DNA of 64,000 nucleotides from Aculops lycopersici (GCA_015350385.1 WNKI01000002.1:7544185-7608184); one strand, 5' to 3'; shown: positions 31,309-41,586, counted from the stretch's first letter. The notes: generated from the sequence alone by a model not told the origin. Translations and numbers: made by a program.

Positions 31309-31951
31309 GTTAAAAAGTTGCACCTGAATTAACATGCGCCAAGTTATTAGTTGATTAGAAAACTTCATTTCTAAAGTAAAGAAAATCAAAACACCTATTG
31401 GCAGCGCGGGGTAGAAAATTAAGAGGTTAATTAAACAAAATGCCAAGCCAACTGCTACCTGTTATCAACTTGTTAGCTCACCTGTTAGCGTGCAGGCAAA
31501 CACTTGAATTGTACCTAACAATTTACGACCTCAGTTAATGAATGTTAATCAAGTCAAAACAAAACGAAATCGAGTGAGCTGATACAAACGAGATTTACAG
31601 ATCACCTTAAACTTCAAATCTCGATCTACAACTATGACATTAGAATTGCAGACCAACATACTGACAGAGACAAACCTGAGATTTTACTTGTGCTCAAATG
31701 GCCGATACCTGAACAGATTTTGATTTAAGATTATCGATGACTTGTCATGATTTATAAAATGGACGGCGCTCGCCTCCATCGACTACAAAATCTAAACATA
31801 CTCTAGCATAACTCTTCTCTTTCCATCTACTCATATCGCTGAATTAATTGCTCCAATCTCTTCCTCTATGATAGCCAAACACTGCATAATCTTGAAGTAA
31901 ACAAGACTAACCGATTTTTTCTCACCATAAACGACAAAATCAACTCAACAG
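31309..31951 (+). other. Right part of the NHERF intron and 3' UTR of the nested gene
   Basis: ATTAAA at 31430-31435 is a candidate poly-A signal for the nested gene, about 125 nt past its stop. CACCTGTT is at 31479-31486. The intron ends with a T-rich run (31914-31922) and CTCAACAG at 31944-31951, the acceptor for the last NHERF exon. No further coding sequence is seen. Confidence 0.5.
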
Positions 31952-32716
31952 GTGTCAAATGGCAGAGGCAGCGGCAGCGGCAGCAGCAGCTCGTCCAGTG
32001 GAGCAAGTAGCCACGATGATGGATCCATAGCCGACTCATTAGAGGACCACAATCACCAGCACCATCAGCATCAGTCACCGCAAAAGACACACGATGTTGT
32101 TGCGGTTAGCGAGAAACTGGAGCAACAACAGGTTGTTAAGACTGAGGAGGCTCCTCAGAAAGTTGAGATGCCAGATAAGAGGGAGGCGGATGTTGAGAAG
32201 GCATTCAAGCAACACGATAGTAGCGATGAGAATGCGCAAATAGTCAAAAATTACATGGAAGCCGAGAAGAGCTCGGCAGCGGTGGCAGCGAGCAGACAGG
32301 TGGTCGCTCCAACTTCCGGCGCCCAGACTATCAACTCGGCGCTAGCCAACAGTAATGCAAACATAAATAACAACAACAACAACAACAACAACAACATTAA
32401 CAACAACAACAACACCAGCAACAGCAGCACTAGTCTAGTTAATGGTGGGAAACTCGTTGATTCTCCATCGGCAAGCCTCAACAACAATAGTCCCTCGCAG
32501 GAGAACAACAACAACCAAAAACAACAACCACAAACACAAGCACCAAAAAAGCCGGCTAACTCAAGTGGCAACAACAATAACAGTAACATTGGCGGCCTAA
32601 ATCTTAACATGACTGCAAGCGAAATGAGGGAGCTTATTGCAAGTCGCAAAAAGTTCGACCCCAAGAAGGCGCAAATGAACATTAGGCAAAAGTATGAGAT
32701 CATTCAGCAAATGTGA
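31952..32716 (+). CDS. NHERF-type PDZ scaffold protein, last coding exon (ERM-binding tail)
   Basis: Opens in phase 0 right after a CAACAG acceptor and continues the exon-1 frame exactly, adding 254 residues. There is no ATG at its start, which supports it being an internal exon end. Most of it is disordered and rich in Ser, Gln and Asn, with an AAC-repeat poly-Asn. The last 40 residues (Leu-Asn-Met-Thr-Ala-Ser-Glu-Met-Arg, Arg-Lys-Lys-Phe-Asp-Pro, and a final Tyr-Glu-Ile-Ile-Gln-Gln-Met) match the conserved C-terminus of insect Sip1/NHERF. In vertebrates the corresponding position binds the FERM domain of ezrin. Linking this exon to 22149-23240 rests on family architecture and frame; intermediate small exons cannot be excluded. 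Confidence 0.8.
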   Translation: MSNGRGSGSGSSSSSSGASSHDDGSIADSLEDHNHQHHQHQSPQKTHDVVAVSEKLEQQQVVKTEEAPQKVEMPDKREADVEKAFKQHDSSDENAQIVKNYMEAEKSSAAVAASRQVVAPTSGAQTINSALANSNANINNNNNNNNNNINNNNNTSNSSTSLVNGGKLVDSPSASLNNNSPSQENNNNQKQQPQTQAPKKPANSSGNNNNSNIGGLNLNMTASEMRELIASRKKFDPKKAQMNIRQKYEIIQQM

Positions 32717-32905
32717 TCCTGTGACTGCTGAGTGCTCAACTCTCACCAAAACAACCACCACCTGTAACCAACAAGGAATCGAATTCACAACACAAACTTA
32801 CACACCCAAACAACCATAACTAAGAAGACTAATTATAACATTCGGAACTAGATGGGGACCGAGAGATTCATGAACTAAAAACAAGCTATACTTTGAGATC
32901 AATGT

Positions 32906-33262
32906 TTACTCGAACAATTTGCCGCGCTGACCAACATTTTGTGGACTTCTCACCTTCATTCCAATGATTCCATCCTGGAGCGGCTGGTCAAATTCCTGAG
33001 ATTTCCGCGGTGACTCACCCAACAGGTTGTTCTCATTGCCATTATCGTCACCTTGGTTAGAGTCAGGCTTTGTTTTGGCTTTGACCTGTTCACGTGATGG
33101 TGTCTTGACCTCTATGATTTGAACTTCGTCATCGCTATCACTATCATCGTCTTTATTAGCAATATGGCACTTGTTATTATTGGCTCCCTTTGGATTTTGG
33201 CCGCCCGAATCCAATTGGCTCAACTTTGAGGGACTCTTATTTGGCTTGCTGATTGGCGACAT
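32906..33262 (-). CDS. Small acidic disordered protein with a SUMO-interaction-like motif, unrecognised
   Basis: A 118-residue frame rich in Ser, Pro, Lys, Asp and Asn. It contains several Ser-Pro/Thr-Pro sites, a Ser-Asp-Ser-Asp-Asp acidic cluster, and directly after it a Val-Gln-Ile-Ile-Glu-Val core. That pairing of acidic Ser/Asp with a hydrophobic I/V core is the form of a SUMO-interaction motif. The C-terminus ends with a conserved-looking Gly-Met-Lys-Val-Arg-Ser-Pro block. No known family is recognised. The amino-acid bias is unlike the random frames nearby, which is why I accept it. It could be a nuclear regulator; it could also be one exon of a larger gene. Confidence 0.5.
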   Translation of the reverse strand: MSPISKPNKSPSKLSQLDSGGQNPKGANNNKCHIANKDDDSDSDDEVQIIEVKTPSREQVKAKTKPDSNQGDDNGNENNLLGESPRKSQEFDQPLQDGIIGMKVRSPQNVGQRGKLFE

Positions 33263-35591
33263 GGTTGCTGTTTATGATGTTAAGAAGATTAGTTCGGCAG
33301 ATACAAATAAAATTCAGAATTAAAACTTCTTTTGAAAAATCTCTACTTTGATTTGTGTAATATTAAGATCGAACGATTATTAATTGTGTCGAAACACGAT
33401 ATACCGCACGAGGTGGTTTGTTTTCATTTGAAAGGTGAGCGCGTGTTCTGGTCAAGTTCGTCACTTTTGACGCATACATTTGAGCCGATACTACAAGCGC
33501 GAGGGGCTGTGATTTTAGAGCTATTGTGGCGCACTTTCACTAAAAACCTGGAGTGGATGTTTCAAAATTGCCTCTCTTGTTGCAAAAATTAGTGCGCCAA
33601 CGCAAGGGTTAGATGCAACAAGTGACGCACTAACTCGCTGAAAGGGTAGAGCGCTAACCAAGGCGATTGCAATGGCGACGCAGTGTCTGTGGGAGAGCGT
33701 ATAGAAACTGGCCTTTGCCGCAGACACACAATTGGTGGCTTCATGCGACATACACTCACAGAATACAATGTTTTCTCTCACTGGCTATCGCTCACACACG
33801 CCGGCGAGAGACAGTGCGCGTCTACCTGTTGCATCGGCTGAGCAGTAGAGGCAGCAACGACGACAACAACAACAACAACAACAACAACCTGTTGCAGGTT
33901 GGCTTACCGACTTGCTGGCTAGCTAGTAACTCTCATGTCGGTTGCTTACACTCTGCAAGTGTAACACCAACGACACCACAAGCACAACATGCAACGAAAA
34001 GACCAACAGACAGTGCAACTCAACTTAATGCCTTAACCCTGCTACATATTGTTCAATTCCGTAGTAATCTTATCTCACGGTTGCGGCGACGATTACAACC
34101 AAAGTAGCAGCGGCAGTGGCGGTAGTTAGAGTAACTCTATTAGCTGCAACCGCCACCACCGACTACAGGACACAGCAACAACAACAACAACAATAAAAGC
34201 AACGGCAGAAACCATTACAATCGTCGCCGACTTCATAGTCGTCGCAATCATTACCAAACCACAGTTCCTGCAACAGGTTGTTCTGCGTCCTTCCGCTCTT
34301 TTCGTCGTCGTCGTCGTTGTAGTCTTTGTAGTTTTTCGTTTATTGCGATTCAAACTCCGCTCTCCCGTTTCTACAAGTTGCAGCCGAGGCGTAAGCTACA
34401 AAAAGATAGAGAGAGAGAGGAGGGGGGAAATTTATTTTTGTCTGACTTCGGGCCAGACTTTTGGGCCAAAGCTGCAAAGTTGCTCCATTACTAAGAGAAA
34501 GTCCCGATGTTGTATAGATTTTTCAATTATTATTTAGCTAATATTATAGTCACTCAGTTTATCTATCGCGAAATCATCAGACAGCAAAACTAACTCACCA
34601 GAAAAGAGCGCGCTGAATCTTGTCTTGTAGCCATTCACTTGCGTCTCGCGCTCCTCAAAAACCAAACGCACACACAAACACTGCACACCGCTTGGTAAAT
34701 ATTGACCTTGCGTTTACATTGTGAACAAACAACTTGCATTAGATTCACCAGTAAAATTCTGACCAATCTCGTCATCTTTATATTATTATTATCACTATCA
34801 AATATAAGTATAATTAGAAGGGGTAGTAAAGAGGCGGCCGAGTTAGAGTGGAGGGGATCTGTTTGTTTTTCGTATGAATAATCTCGTCGTCAATGGGCCA
34901 GACAGTGCGACACACATAACAAACCCACGCCGCCTGCCGCCCCCAAGTCGCCATCGTGGTCAACGTGCAACAATTTATAACAATATCAGAGAACCTCCAC
35001 CTCACGAGTCTCTTATAAAATGTATAAACATGATTTCTGATGAACCTAAGTCGTCAGTTTCAACTTGATAGCCAACCAGACTGCATGCTTCATAATAATA
35101 TTAGCATAATCATCAATTGCATCACATCACTAATTGTTCTTGTATCTCACTCGATGCAAACTCATCATAACAATAACAACCACATTGAAAGCCTGTGATA
35201 TTCATTGAACACAATAAGTTAAATCTATTTGAATGCATTCAAAGTTTTATTAGTTGGTTAGTTATCACTTTTATAAAATCAAGGAAACATTACCACCATA
35301 TACACCACCTAATATTATAGCTCTTGAAACACTTATTGCTCAATTGGTATAGAAGGCTTTAGGAATCGATACGGACAACTATATACACTTCCGCTTAAAC
35401 TCAACCAATAGAGTCGAGAAGATCTATTATAAAACATTGCAATATTATTAATAAAAAAAATTATTATCAAGTCGCATCAAGACCGAATTTTGCACAAGGG
35501 TTAATATACTCATTTCATCAACTAACCACCAATAAGGAATCTCACACATATCAATCTATTTAAGTTAGATAACACCAAAAATCAAAACGAA
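33263..35591. other. Non-coding interval upstream of YAE1
   Basis: About 2.3 kb without a credible gene; the longest frames are repeat-driven. It contains an (AAC)n run around 33858-33888, an inverted CAACCTGTTGCAGGTTGG palindrome at 33884-33901, AACAAGTG at 33617-33624, and AT-rich sequence over the final 500 bp. The YAE1 5' UTR is at the right end, with TATTTAAG only about 30 bp from the ATG, too close to serve as a normal TATA box. Confidence 0.45.
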
Positions 35592-36257
35592 ATGTCCACC
35601 ACCAACAACCCAGGATCCTCAAAACAGCAACTGACGCAACGACTGCCTCAACATCAAGAGGCACCAGATGGTTTCTGCGATGATTCTGATGGAGACAAAG
35701 CTTTGCTCAACAACGAGCTAAGATCACATAGGAATCGAGGCTTTCATGATGGTTATGATGCTGGCAAGGAGTCGACGATGCAAAAGGCTTTCGACGACGA
35801 GTACGAGAGGGCATTTGAGAAAAGTTTTGCCATTTCGGCATTGAAAGGTATCGCAGACGCTTTGAGAGCAAGCATCTACGAGCGACTAACGCCATGCTCC
35901 TCACCTGAAGCATCCCATCTTAAGGTTGGGTTTACAGGTTTACGTCAACGAGCATTCAAACAAATCTCAACTCCGTCCACATCAAACTCAACCCTCGAAT
36001 CATCAACTATCTCATCGTTCGCAGACCTCGAGGATTCAAGCTCTAGGGCCGACCACATGGTGTTGGCGCGAGCCGAGGCAAGACACTTCGGAACCTCGAG
36101 TCATCCCGGAAAGCCCTATCAGTGCCTTGAAGAATTGGACGGGTTAAGCTTTGACGAAAATATGGACATCAAGAAAGTCAAGAAGGTTCTCAAATCTATT
36201 TGTTTCGCGATGCAAATGTACATTCTAGGACATTACGTGGAACAGATCGGTCTATGA
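35592..36257 (+). CDS. YAE1: YAE1-domain protein (cytosolic Fe-S targeting adaptor)
   Basis: A 221-residue protein. Residues 46-90 carry the deca-GX3-type Yae1 motif: Arg-Gly-Phe-x-Asp-Gly-Tyr-x-x-Gly-Lys-Glu, followed by regularly spaced Phe/Glu/Ala positions and an Ala-Leu-Lys-Gly-Ile segment. YAE1 with LTO1 links the CIA targeting complex to the ribosome-recycling ATPase ABCE1 (Rli1) for Fe-S cluster insertion. The C-terminal half is less conserved, Ser-rich and ends in a helical Lys/Cys-containing segment. Several Gly of the fungal motif are replaced, as is common in animals. AATAAA at 36389-36394 follows an AT-rich 3' UTR. Confidence 0.78.
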   Translation: MSTTNNPGSSKQQLTQRLPQHQEAPDGFCDDSDGDKALLNNELRSHRNRGFHDGYDAGKESTMQKAFDDEYERAFEKSFAISALKGIADALRASIYERLTPCSSPEASHLKVGFTGLRQRAFKQISTPSTSNSTLESSTISSFADLEDSSSRADHMVLARAEARHFGTSSHPGKPYQCLEELDGLSFDENMDIKKVKKVLKSICFAMQMYILGHYVEQIGL

Positions 36258-36654
36258 CTGATCATCAAAGAGCAACCGAATCAGCATCACCTTACCCTCA
36301 ATATTTATTCATCGATCTATCTCAATCAATATATATAATATAACTTTATATATATATAAATATAAATATATACAAATTCAAATTGCACAATAAACGATAC
36401 GATTGGACGTACATTGTTAAGTTTGATGATATGAATGTAACTTGATAAATTTGATCGTTGTTTTCTGACGTCGCCTAGACTCAACTCGACAGTTAATTTG
36501 TTAGGCTACTCCTCAATCTAATTGAGTTGAATTGAAAGCTTTCCCTTCTAATCGATAGTGTTTTTCCACCAACCTCCAGAAACCAACTAATCCTATCCAG
36601 AATACGGATTGTCTCTATCTACAATGTTGATGGCAACTTTAAGTCTGATCAAAT
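36258..36654. other. Intergenic interval with the YAE1 poly-A signal
   Basis: Contains an AT-rich stretch at about 36330-36372 and AATAAA at 36389-36394 on the plus strand, matching a 3' UTR of about 140 nt for YAE1. The TBC1D20 gene converges from the right. Nothing else is seen. Confidence 0.55.
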
Positions 36655-38259
36655 CTAAGAGATTGAATACTGAAAGTGCGAGGAGGGGGACGTTGGGCTG
36701 ATGATGAGATAGTCTTTAAGCAGATCGTAAGTGTCGGTTGTATCGCTTCTCGGCGAGCAATTGTCTGGATTTTGCTGATTATGCTGATTTCTATGATTAT
36801 TATTGATTATGCCAATCCCGTTACTTGTTCCCGGCGGTGTAGTTCCATTGCTATTACGTCGATCTGTAACCCTCTCTTTGGTGCCCTTGACTAGGAGTTG
36901 CATGTCGCAATCGGTATCTAGATAGTGATAGGCGCTCTCAATGAAATCATCCAAATCCTTTGCCGCAAGAACGACTATTGCTCGGCGAGTGCTATTGTTT
37001 GAGATGACACTTGTTAGAACCGGGCCCAGGGTATGCGTTTTACCTTCGACTATTTTCGTATTGTTCTGTACTTGTAACTTTAAATTTCGATGGGCAATTA
37101 ATTTTTGTTTCACCAACTCGGGAGGGAAGCGTGAGAATAAGTCTGAGGCATTGTCGATTAACTCTTCAATTGGTAGTTTTTCCTTACGGGGTACCTGGCA
37201 AAGAAAGTGATGTACGGTGGACATTTCGGGTTCTAATTCTTTCAATCTATCGCTCTTGTATAAAACTATTGCAGCACTTAAATACAAGACCATATGTGGA
37301 TCATTCTCCTCAAGGAACTCAAATATCCTCTCAACATCGCGTTGATTCGGAATGACATGACTGAACCAGGTTATCACCCAACTTAATGCGAATATTGTTC
37401 CCACTTCCGCTTGCTCCAAAAAAATTTGAGATTCCTTATCATGTAGGCCAACAATAATTGGTATTAAGGCCAGGAATTCTTGTGTCTCGTTCATGGTCGG
37501 TTGCATGAATATGCTAAAGTGTGAATCAACTAATTTATCTAATTTCCTAAAAGCATCTCGCTCGCCCAATATGGTCATATAAGTCAAACAAACGTCTCGA
37601 AATCCTTGGTAGTAATGGAGTTCGGGCTTCTTAATTAGTAATCTAACTATCAAGGTTACCAACTTAACCTTAAGTTTCCGCTGATTTCTTAATTCGCGAG
37701 CCAACCTGTAGTTGCGATATGTATCTTGGTATGGTAATTCAAGAATCTCGTAATCCTCCACCTCATCATCATCCTCGTCGTCGTCTTGATTGTTGATGTT
37801 TATGTTCTCTCTGCTAGCCAACTCACCCCCTTCAGTGGAGCCACCTGATAGATCGCTCAAAGATTTGCCAGTCTCATGAGCCATCCTCTGTAACTCTATT
37901 GCTCTTTTTAGATGCTCTGGTTGCTCATCATCATCATCGTCCTCCTCCTCCTCATCTGTTGTGTGCAAGTAAACTTGTCTTATACTCGCCAGCCGTCCAG
38001 CACACCTGTTGACATCTATTAGCACCTGCTCATAACTGTGATGCTGTCTAATTTCAAGCTCATCTACAACTATGTCACACTCATCATCTTCCTCTCTATC
38101 GCTTAGATCCTTGATTGCTTGTGCGCTTCGTGATTCCGAATCAGCCATTGATTCATTGTCCGCCAAACTAGCTGACATGGATGAGGATTTGACGTCGAAA
38201 TCCCTGAGAAATATATTGTCGTTGTTCATCGTACACCTTAGAGTAGGGTTTGCAATCAT
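36655..38259 (-). CDS. TBC1D20: TBC1D20-type Rab GTPase-activating protein
   Basis: A 534-residue protein with a TBC RabGAP domain. The arginine finger is in a Val-Leu-Ile-Asp-Val-Asn-Arg motif and the glutamine finger in Tyr-Tyr-Gln-Gly, so both catalytic residues are present. The stretch Ala-Glu-Val-Gly-Thr-Ile-Phe-Ala-Leu-Ser-Trp with Ile-Thr-Trp-Phe is diagnostic of TBC1D20, an ER-associated GAP for Rab1 and Rab18. Two features are odd. An acidic insert of about 95 residues separates the Arg and Gln fingers, and the C-terminal membrane anchor of vertebrate TBC1D20 is missing; the tail is polar, with Asn/Gln/His runs. The N-terminal TBC portion before the Arg finger is also absent, so an upstream exon may be missing. 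An in-frame stop lies a few codons before the ATG. Confidence 0.85.
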   Translation of the reverse strand: MIANPTLRCTMNNDNIFLRDFDVKSSSMSASLADNESMADSESRSAQAIKDLSDREEDDECDIVVDELEIRQHHSYEQVLIDVNRCAGRLASIRQVYLHTTDEEEEDDDDDEQPEHLKRAIELQRMAHETGKSLSDLSGGSTEGGELASRENININNQDDDEDDDEVEDYEILELPYQDTYRNYRLARELRNQRKLKVKLVTLIVRLLIKKPELHYYQGFRDVCLTYMTILGERDAFRKLDKLVDSHFSIFMQPTMNETQEFLALIPIIVGLHDKESQIFLEQAEVGTIFALSWVITWFSHVIPNQRDVERIFEFLEENDPHMVLYLSAAIVLYKSDRLKELEPEMSTVHHFLCQVPRKEKLPIEELIDNASDLFSRFPPELVKQKLIAHRNLKLQVQNNTKIVEGKTHTLGPVLTSVISNNSTRRAIVVLAAKDLDDFIESAYHYLDTDCDMQLLVKGTKERVTDRRNSNGTTPPGTSNGIGIINNNHRNQHNQQNPDNCSPRSDTTDTYDLLKDYLIISPTSPSSHFQYSIS

Positions 38260-39239
38260 GCTTCCTGATTGTTCTCCTGATCTCTATATGATCCAACTAT
38301 ATACATGGATTGATGCAATCGAGAAGATTGGATTGATTCTATTTGCTTGGATGGTAGTAGTTTTAGTAATATATTCATTCAGTAATTTATGATTTGAAAT
38401 ATAGATTAATCAGATTAATACGTAAGAATACCTGACACGACACTTGAGACAAACTAATCAACCATCATTAGAAGCAGTACAAATGAATCACTAGCCTGTT
38501 ATCTTTATCACGTTGTAGTTAAACGAGAGAATCAGCGAGCTGCGAGCTTGGCGCCAGTGCACAGGAGCAAAACACATAATCACATCAGTTTGCTACCCTC
38601 GCGATAGCAATGTTAGTCGTCTCTGTCTCCGTCTCCCTTGTTGTAGACTAGCACCATTGATATCGACTACTAACTGCATGAACACCAGTTGATTGATTAC
38701 TCGATCGTTGCGATCGCTAGGATCGACCCATCGCAACGGGATATAAAAATCAATTGATTTAGATCTCTCTCTGCAGTAATAACCTCCCCAAAGCAATAGC
38801 GATAGCGATAGCATTAGCCCGTGCGTGAACTCCAGTAAACGCATCTCTCTTCATGGGTTCATAGAGGGTGGGTATTGATATCACTGATGATATTAGTATA
38901 GAGAAGAAACAATCAAATGATAAGAACACAAACGCGCGATAGCAACAATCATTAAAAACAACTCTTCAAAGCAAAGCTTAAAAAGTAACTCAGTTCTAGT
39001 TGAGTCAGGGTGCGAAGCTGTTTAAAAAAAATTATTTAGTAATTTGATAGTTTTGTTTTGTGGATTAACTTTTGGTCAATCTAGTGATAAGATAATTAGT
39101 GGAAAGTCTCTGTGCATGCATCACAATATCTTATTTATCAGCAACGGGCGGTTCCTGCAAATCTGCTTCTCTTGTTCACATCTAGATACCTAATAGAATT
39201 TCCATCAATGACAACAGACGGACTATTAGAAGAGGTAAG
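38260..39239. other. Interval between TBC1D20 and the SNARE gene
   Basis: About 980 bp with no convincing coding sequence. It should contain the TBC1D20 promoter or a missing first exon, but I could not find sequence resembling the N-terminal TBC helix. The right side, toward the SNARE stop, shows no clear AATAAA on the minus strand. Confidence 0.4.
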
Positions 39240-39707
39240 TCAAAGGATGTTGTATAACAAAAACCCAAGGCAAATTGCAAACACAATAGCTATGATAATT
39301 GTATCCCGACGCTTTCTCACCCTAATCTTCTTTACAAGCGCATTGATTGCAGAAAATCTGTTAGTAACACTGTTGAATTGATCGGACATCGACTTAATGG
39401 ACCAACGCTGATTGACTAGATTTTCCCTGGTCCTGAGAGCCAAATCAAATTGCTCATCAAGTAGTTGCTCGGATCTACTCAAGTGTCCATCCTCGCGGAG
39501 TAAAGATTCCCTGATACTTCGATCTGTTTCAGTATATTGGTCTGTATCATCATCGCTACCGAAATTCAGAACAGTCTGGTGTGGCCTTTGCTGCTGCTGC
39601 TGCTGGTGTGGTTGTTGTTGTTGGCGTCCAGATTTATCGTGATTGTTTCCTACTGATAAAAGATTTTGGCGATTATATGACATGATCCGATGCGAATTTG
39701 AATACAA
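39240..39707 (-). CDS. GOSR1/GS28-like Qb-SNARE, SNARE motif and membrane anchor
   Basis: The reading frame gives up to 155 residues: a Gln-rich spacer, a SNARE helix with the zero-layer Gln in an Asn-Gln-Arg context, then Arg-Phe-Ser-Ala-Ile-Asn-Ala-Leu, a Lys-Lys-Ile-Arg-Val-Arg-Lys-Arg-Arg-Asp basic patch, and a C-terminal membrane anchor. The Phe-x-Ala-Ile/Val-Asn...Arg-Lys-Arg-Arg-Asp pattern is typical of GOSR1 (GS28), an ER-Golgi and intra-Golgi SNARE. GOSR1 is normally about 230-250 residues with an N-terminal Habc bundle, absent here. The frame stays open upstream to a T/C-rich stretch ending in an AG (about 39711), so an upstream exon is likely; none is recognised in the next 900 bp. 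An internal ATG at about 39683 could also start a short form. Confidence 0.7.
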   Translation of the reverse strand: MYSNSHRIMSYNRQNLLSVGNNHDKSGRQQQQPHQQQQQQRPHQTVLNFGSDDDTDQYTETDRSIRESLLREDGHLSRSEQLLDEQFDLALRTRENLVNQRWSIKSMSDQFNSVTNRFSAINALVKKIRVRKRRDTIIIAIVFAICLGFLLYNIL

Positions 39708-40698
39708 TAGAGCTAGTATTGGAGAGCGAGAGAAATGATAATATTATATAGTAAATCAAATTGTTCCCCCAATCTCACGGACTATCCGTGTGATATTGTT
39801 GGCTATGTTGATATCGAAACTCAAGGACAAAACTAGGGTCGAGTTGGGTCATTTTTGACGTGACAATGTAGATGTTTCAATAAAAACATTCTATCTCTCC
39901 ATCTATCTATCTTTCTTCTTGATTCAACGTATCATTATAATAGTGGGGAATCGCAAATCAGCAGTACACAAACAGGGAGCTAACAAATATGCTACTTCTA
40001 AACAATAAGAATTATTTACAATTGTATGTGTTATCTAATAGAATTTTGCTTTGTTTACCAGTTTCTTTCATCGCTAGTAACAAGTTTTCATTTCTTTGAC
40101 GATGATGACAATGGATAGTGCTAAGGAAGGGAGATACAAATTGAACACTGTGTCAGCTGTTGGACTTTCACCGCTTGTGCTCTCTGTGTTGCCGTGTTGC
40201 GCAAGAGAACGCTACAGTTTTTTAGCGCAGTGTTGTACATTCCAAGCGACTGTAAGTTTTGTTGAGATGCCGTAAGTCATAGCAGGTGTAGAGCTAGCCA
40301 TTTAAGTTCATCTTTTTGGGCGTCTGGCACTTCCTGTGGAATTTTATCATTCGAATATCAATCATAAAATAGACAACAAGCTGGATCGCGGTTAACCAGA
40401 GAAGCACATGGGCATATACTATGCTAATGGTTCACCAGTCTACCTATCATCTAAGCACATGAGACACAACTACCCTCGACAGGTGAGGTCATCACTCACC
40501 TAGATAGGTTTCAATTACTCAACAAAGAAGCTTTTGTAGGAGGAAAATGACTCATGAAAGACTGATTTTAGTTAAACGAAACTCCCATCCGATGGCCAAT
40601 CAGCCAGTCGAAATGTCAAGACTTAGATTGAGTTATCATTTGGGCAAGAGCGTTGGCCAGATAGGTTTGTTGAATCTGCATCTACCAATTTAAGAAAC
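39708..40698. other. Interval between the SNARE and the QPY-rich gene
   Basis: About 990 bp without a credible coding frame on either strand. A TCTA-rich run occurs at 39893-39912. Searched by eye for a SNARE Habc exon on the minus strand; none recognised. The right end is the promoter of the QPY-rich gene; TTTAAG near 40689 is a weak TATA-like sequence. Confidence 0.4.
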
Positions 40699-40913
40699 AT
40701 GTACAAATTTTCAATCTATTCCAAAGTTAGAGTTATCTCTATGCGTTCATTATCTTTATCAATCTTCATGGTTATGGTTGCATTGAGCGTGTTATCAAGT
40801 GAAGCTATATGCCTCGGTAATATGTTCAACAAGATGGGCAAGGTTGGCCAGCCCTTTGTCGGAGGCCCGCCGGGATGGAATGGTCAGCAAGCATTCGGAC
40901 AAAATCCCGTGAG
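40699..40913 (+). CDS. Secreted Gln/Pro/Tyr-rich protein, exon 1 (signal peptide)
   Basis: Encodes 71 residues plus two bases of the next codon. The ATG at 40741 starts a good signal peptide (Met-Arg-Ser-Leu, hydrophobic core, Ser-Ser-Glu-Ala cleavage); the ATG at 40699 adds 14 residues ahead of it. A Gly/Asn-rich segment follows. The exon ends GAG|GTAAGT. An 83-bp intron (40914-40996) ends with CATCCAG, and the split Arg codon (AG|G) joins the next exon in frame, giving 254 residues in total. Confidence 0.75.
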
Positions 40914-40996
40914 GTAAGTTGACATCATTATTGGTTCCCAACTCCAATTACAATCTAGCTTAGCTTCAACTTATCACCGAACCCTAAATCATCCAG

Positions 40997-41546
40997 GTCC
41001 ATGTTCCAGCCGAAATGGGCTAATATGTTTGGTGGAAAGCGGTGGTTTGGTGGCAACTTTGGTATGAACCCGATGATTCGGCCTGCATACGATACGATCT
41101 ACCAAACGAGTCAGGTGGGATATCCAATAAACGAGCAGCTTAATGTCGCACCCATATCCGTACCCAGTAACTTTAATCCGAACACATACCCTATAAAGAA
41201 CACAGTCTCTTGGCCACCTGGAGGACAAAACTACAACAACATACAGCAACCACAACCACAACCACAAAATCAAAACTACAACAATTATAACCAAGGCTAC
41301 CAACAACAACAGCAACCACCAACATACCAACCGCAATACCCGCAGCAGCAGCCTTACCAGCAACAGCTACCACCCTACCAGCAACAGCAGCAGCAACAAC
41401 AACAACAACAACAACCTTATCAACAGCCACAACAGCAGCTACCTGGCTACAATAATCAACAAAATTATGGAACCAAAGGGGGAGCCGGTGGTAATTATGG
41501 AAACAACCCTGTACAAATCAGCACAACTAGAAGGCCAAAGTATTGA
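40997..41546 (+). CDS. Secreted Gln/Pro/Tyr-rich protein, exon 2
   Basis: The continuation begins with the last base of the split Arg codon. After a short Trp/Gly/Met-rich part it becomes a low-complexity region of Gln, Pro, Tyr and Asn, with two poly-Gln runs encoded mainly by CAA/CAG (around 41382-41412). A short Gly/Asn tail precedes the stop. Secreted QPY-rich proteins in arthropods are often extracellular matrix, cuticle or silk-like components, or antimicrobial; nothing specific can be assigned. The gene ends with AATAAA at 41587-41592. Confidence 0.72.
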
Positions 41547-41586
41547 GCAAACTTGAATTGATATGGGAGTGTCATAATGTAATGCA

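Noticed and set aside
33667..34107. 146-codon plus-strand frame
   Set aside because: Contains an AAC-repeat Asn run and otherwise random composition; no family resemblance or splice partner.
38593..38844. 83-codon minus-strand frame as missing TBC1D20 first exon
   Set aside because: It does not resemble the TBC N-terminal helices and lacks a donor that would join in frame.
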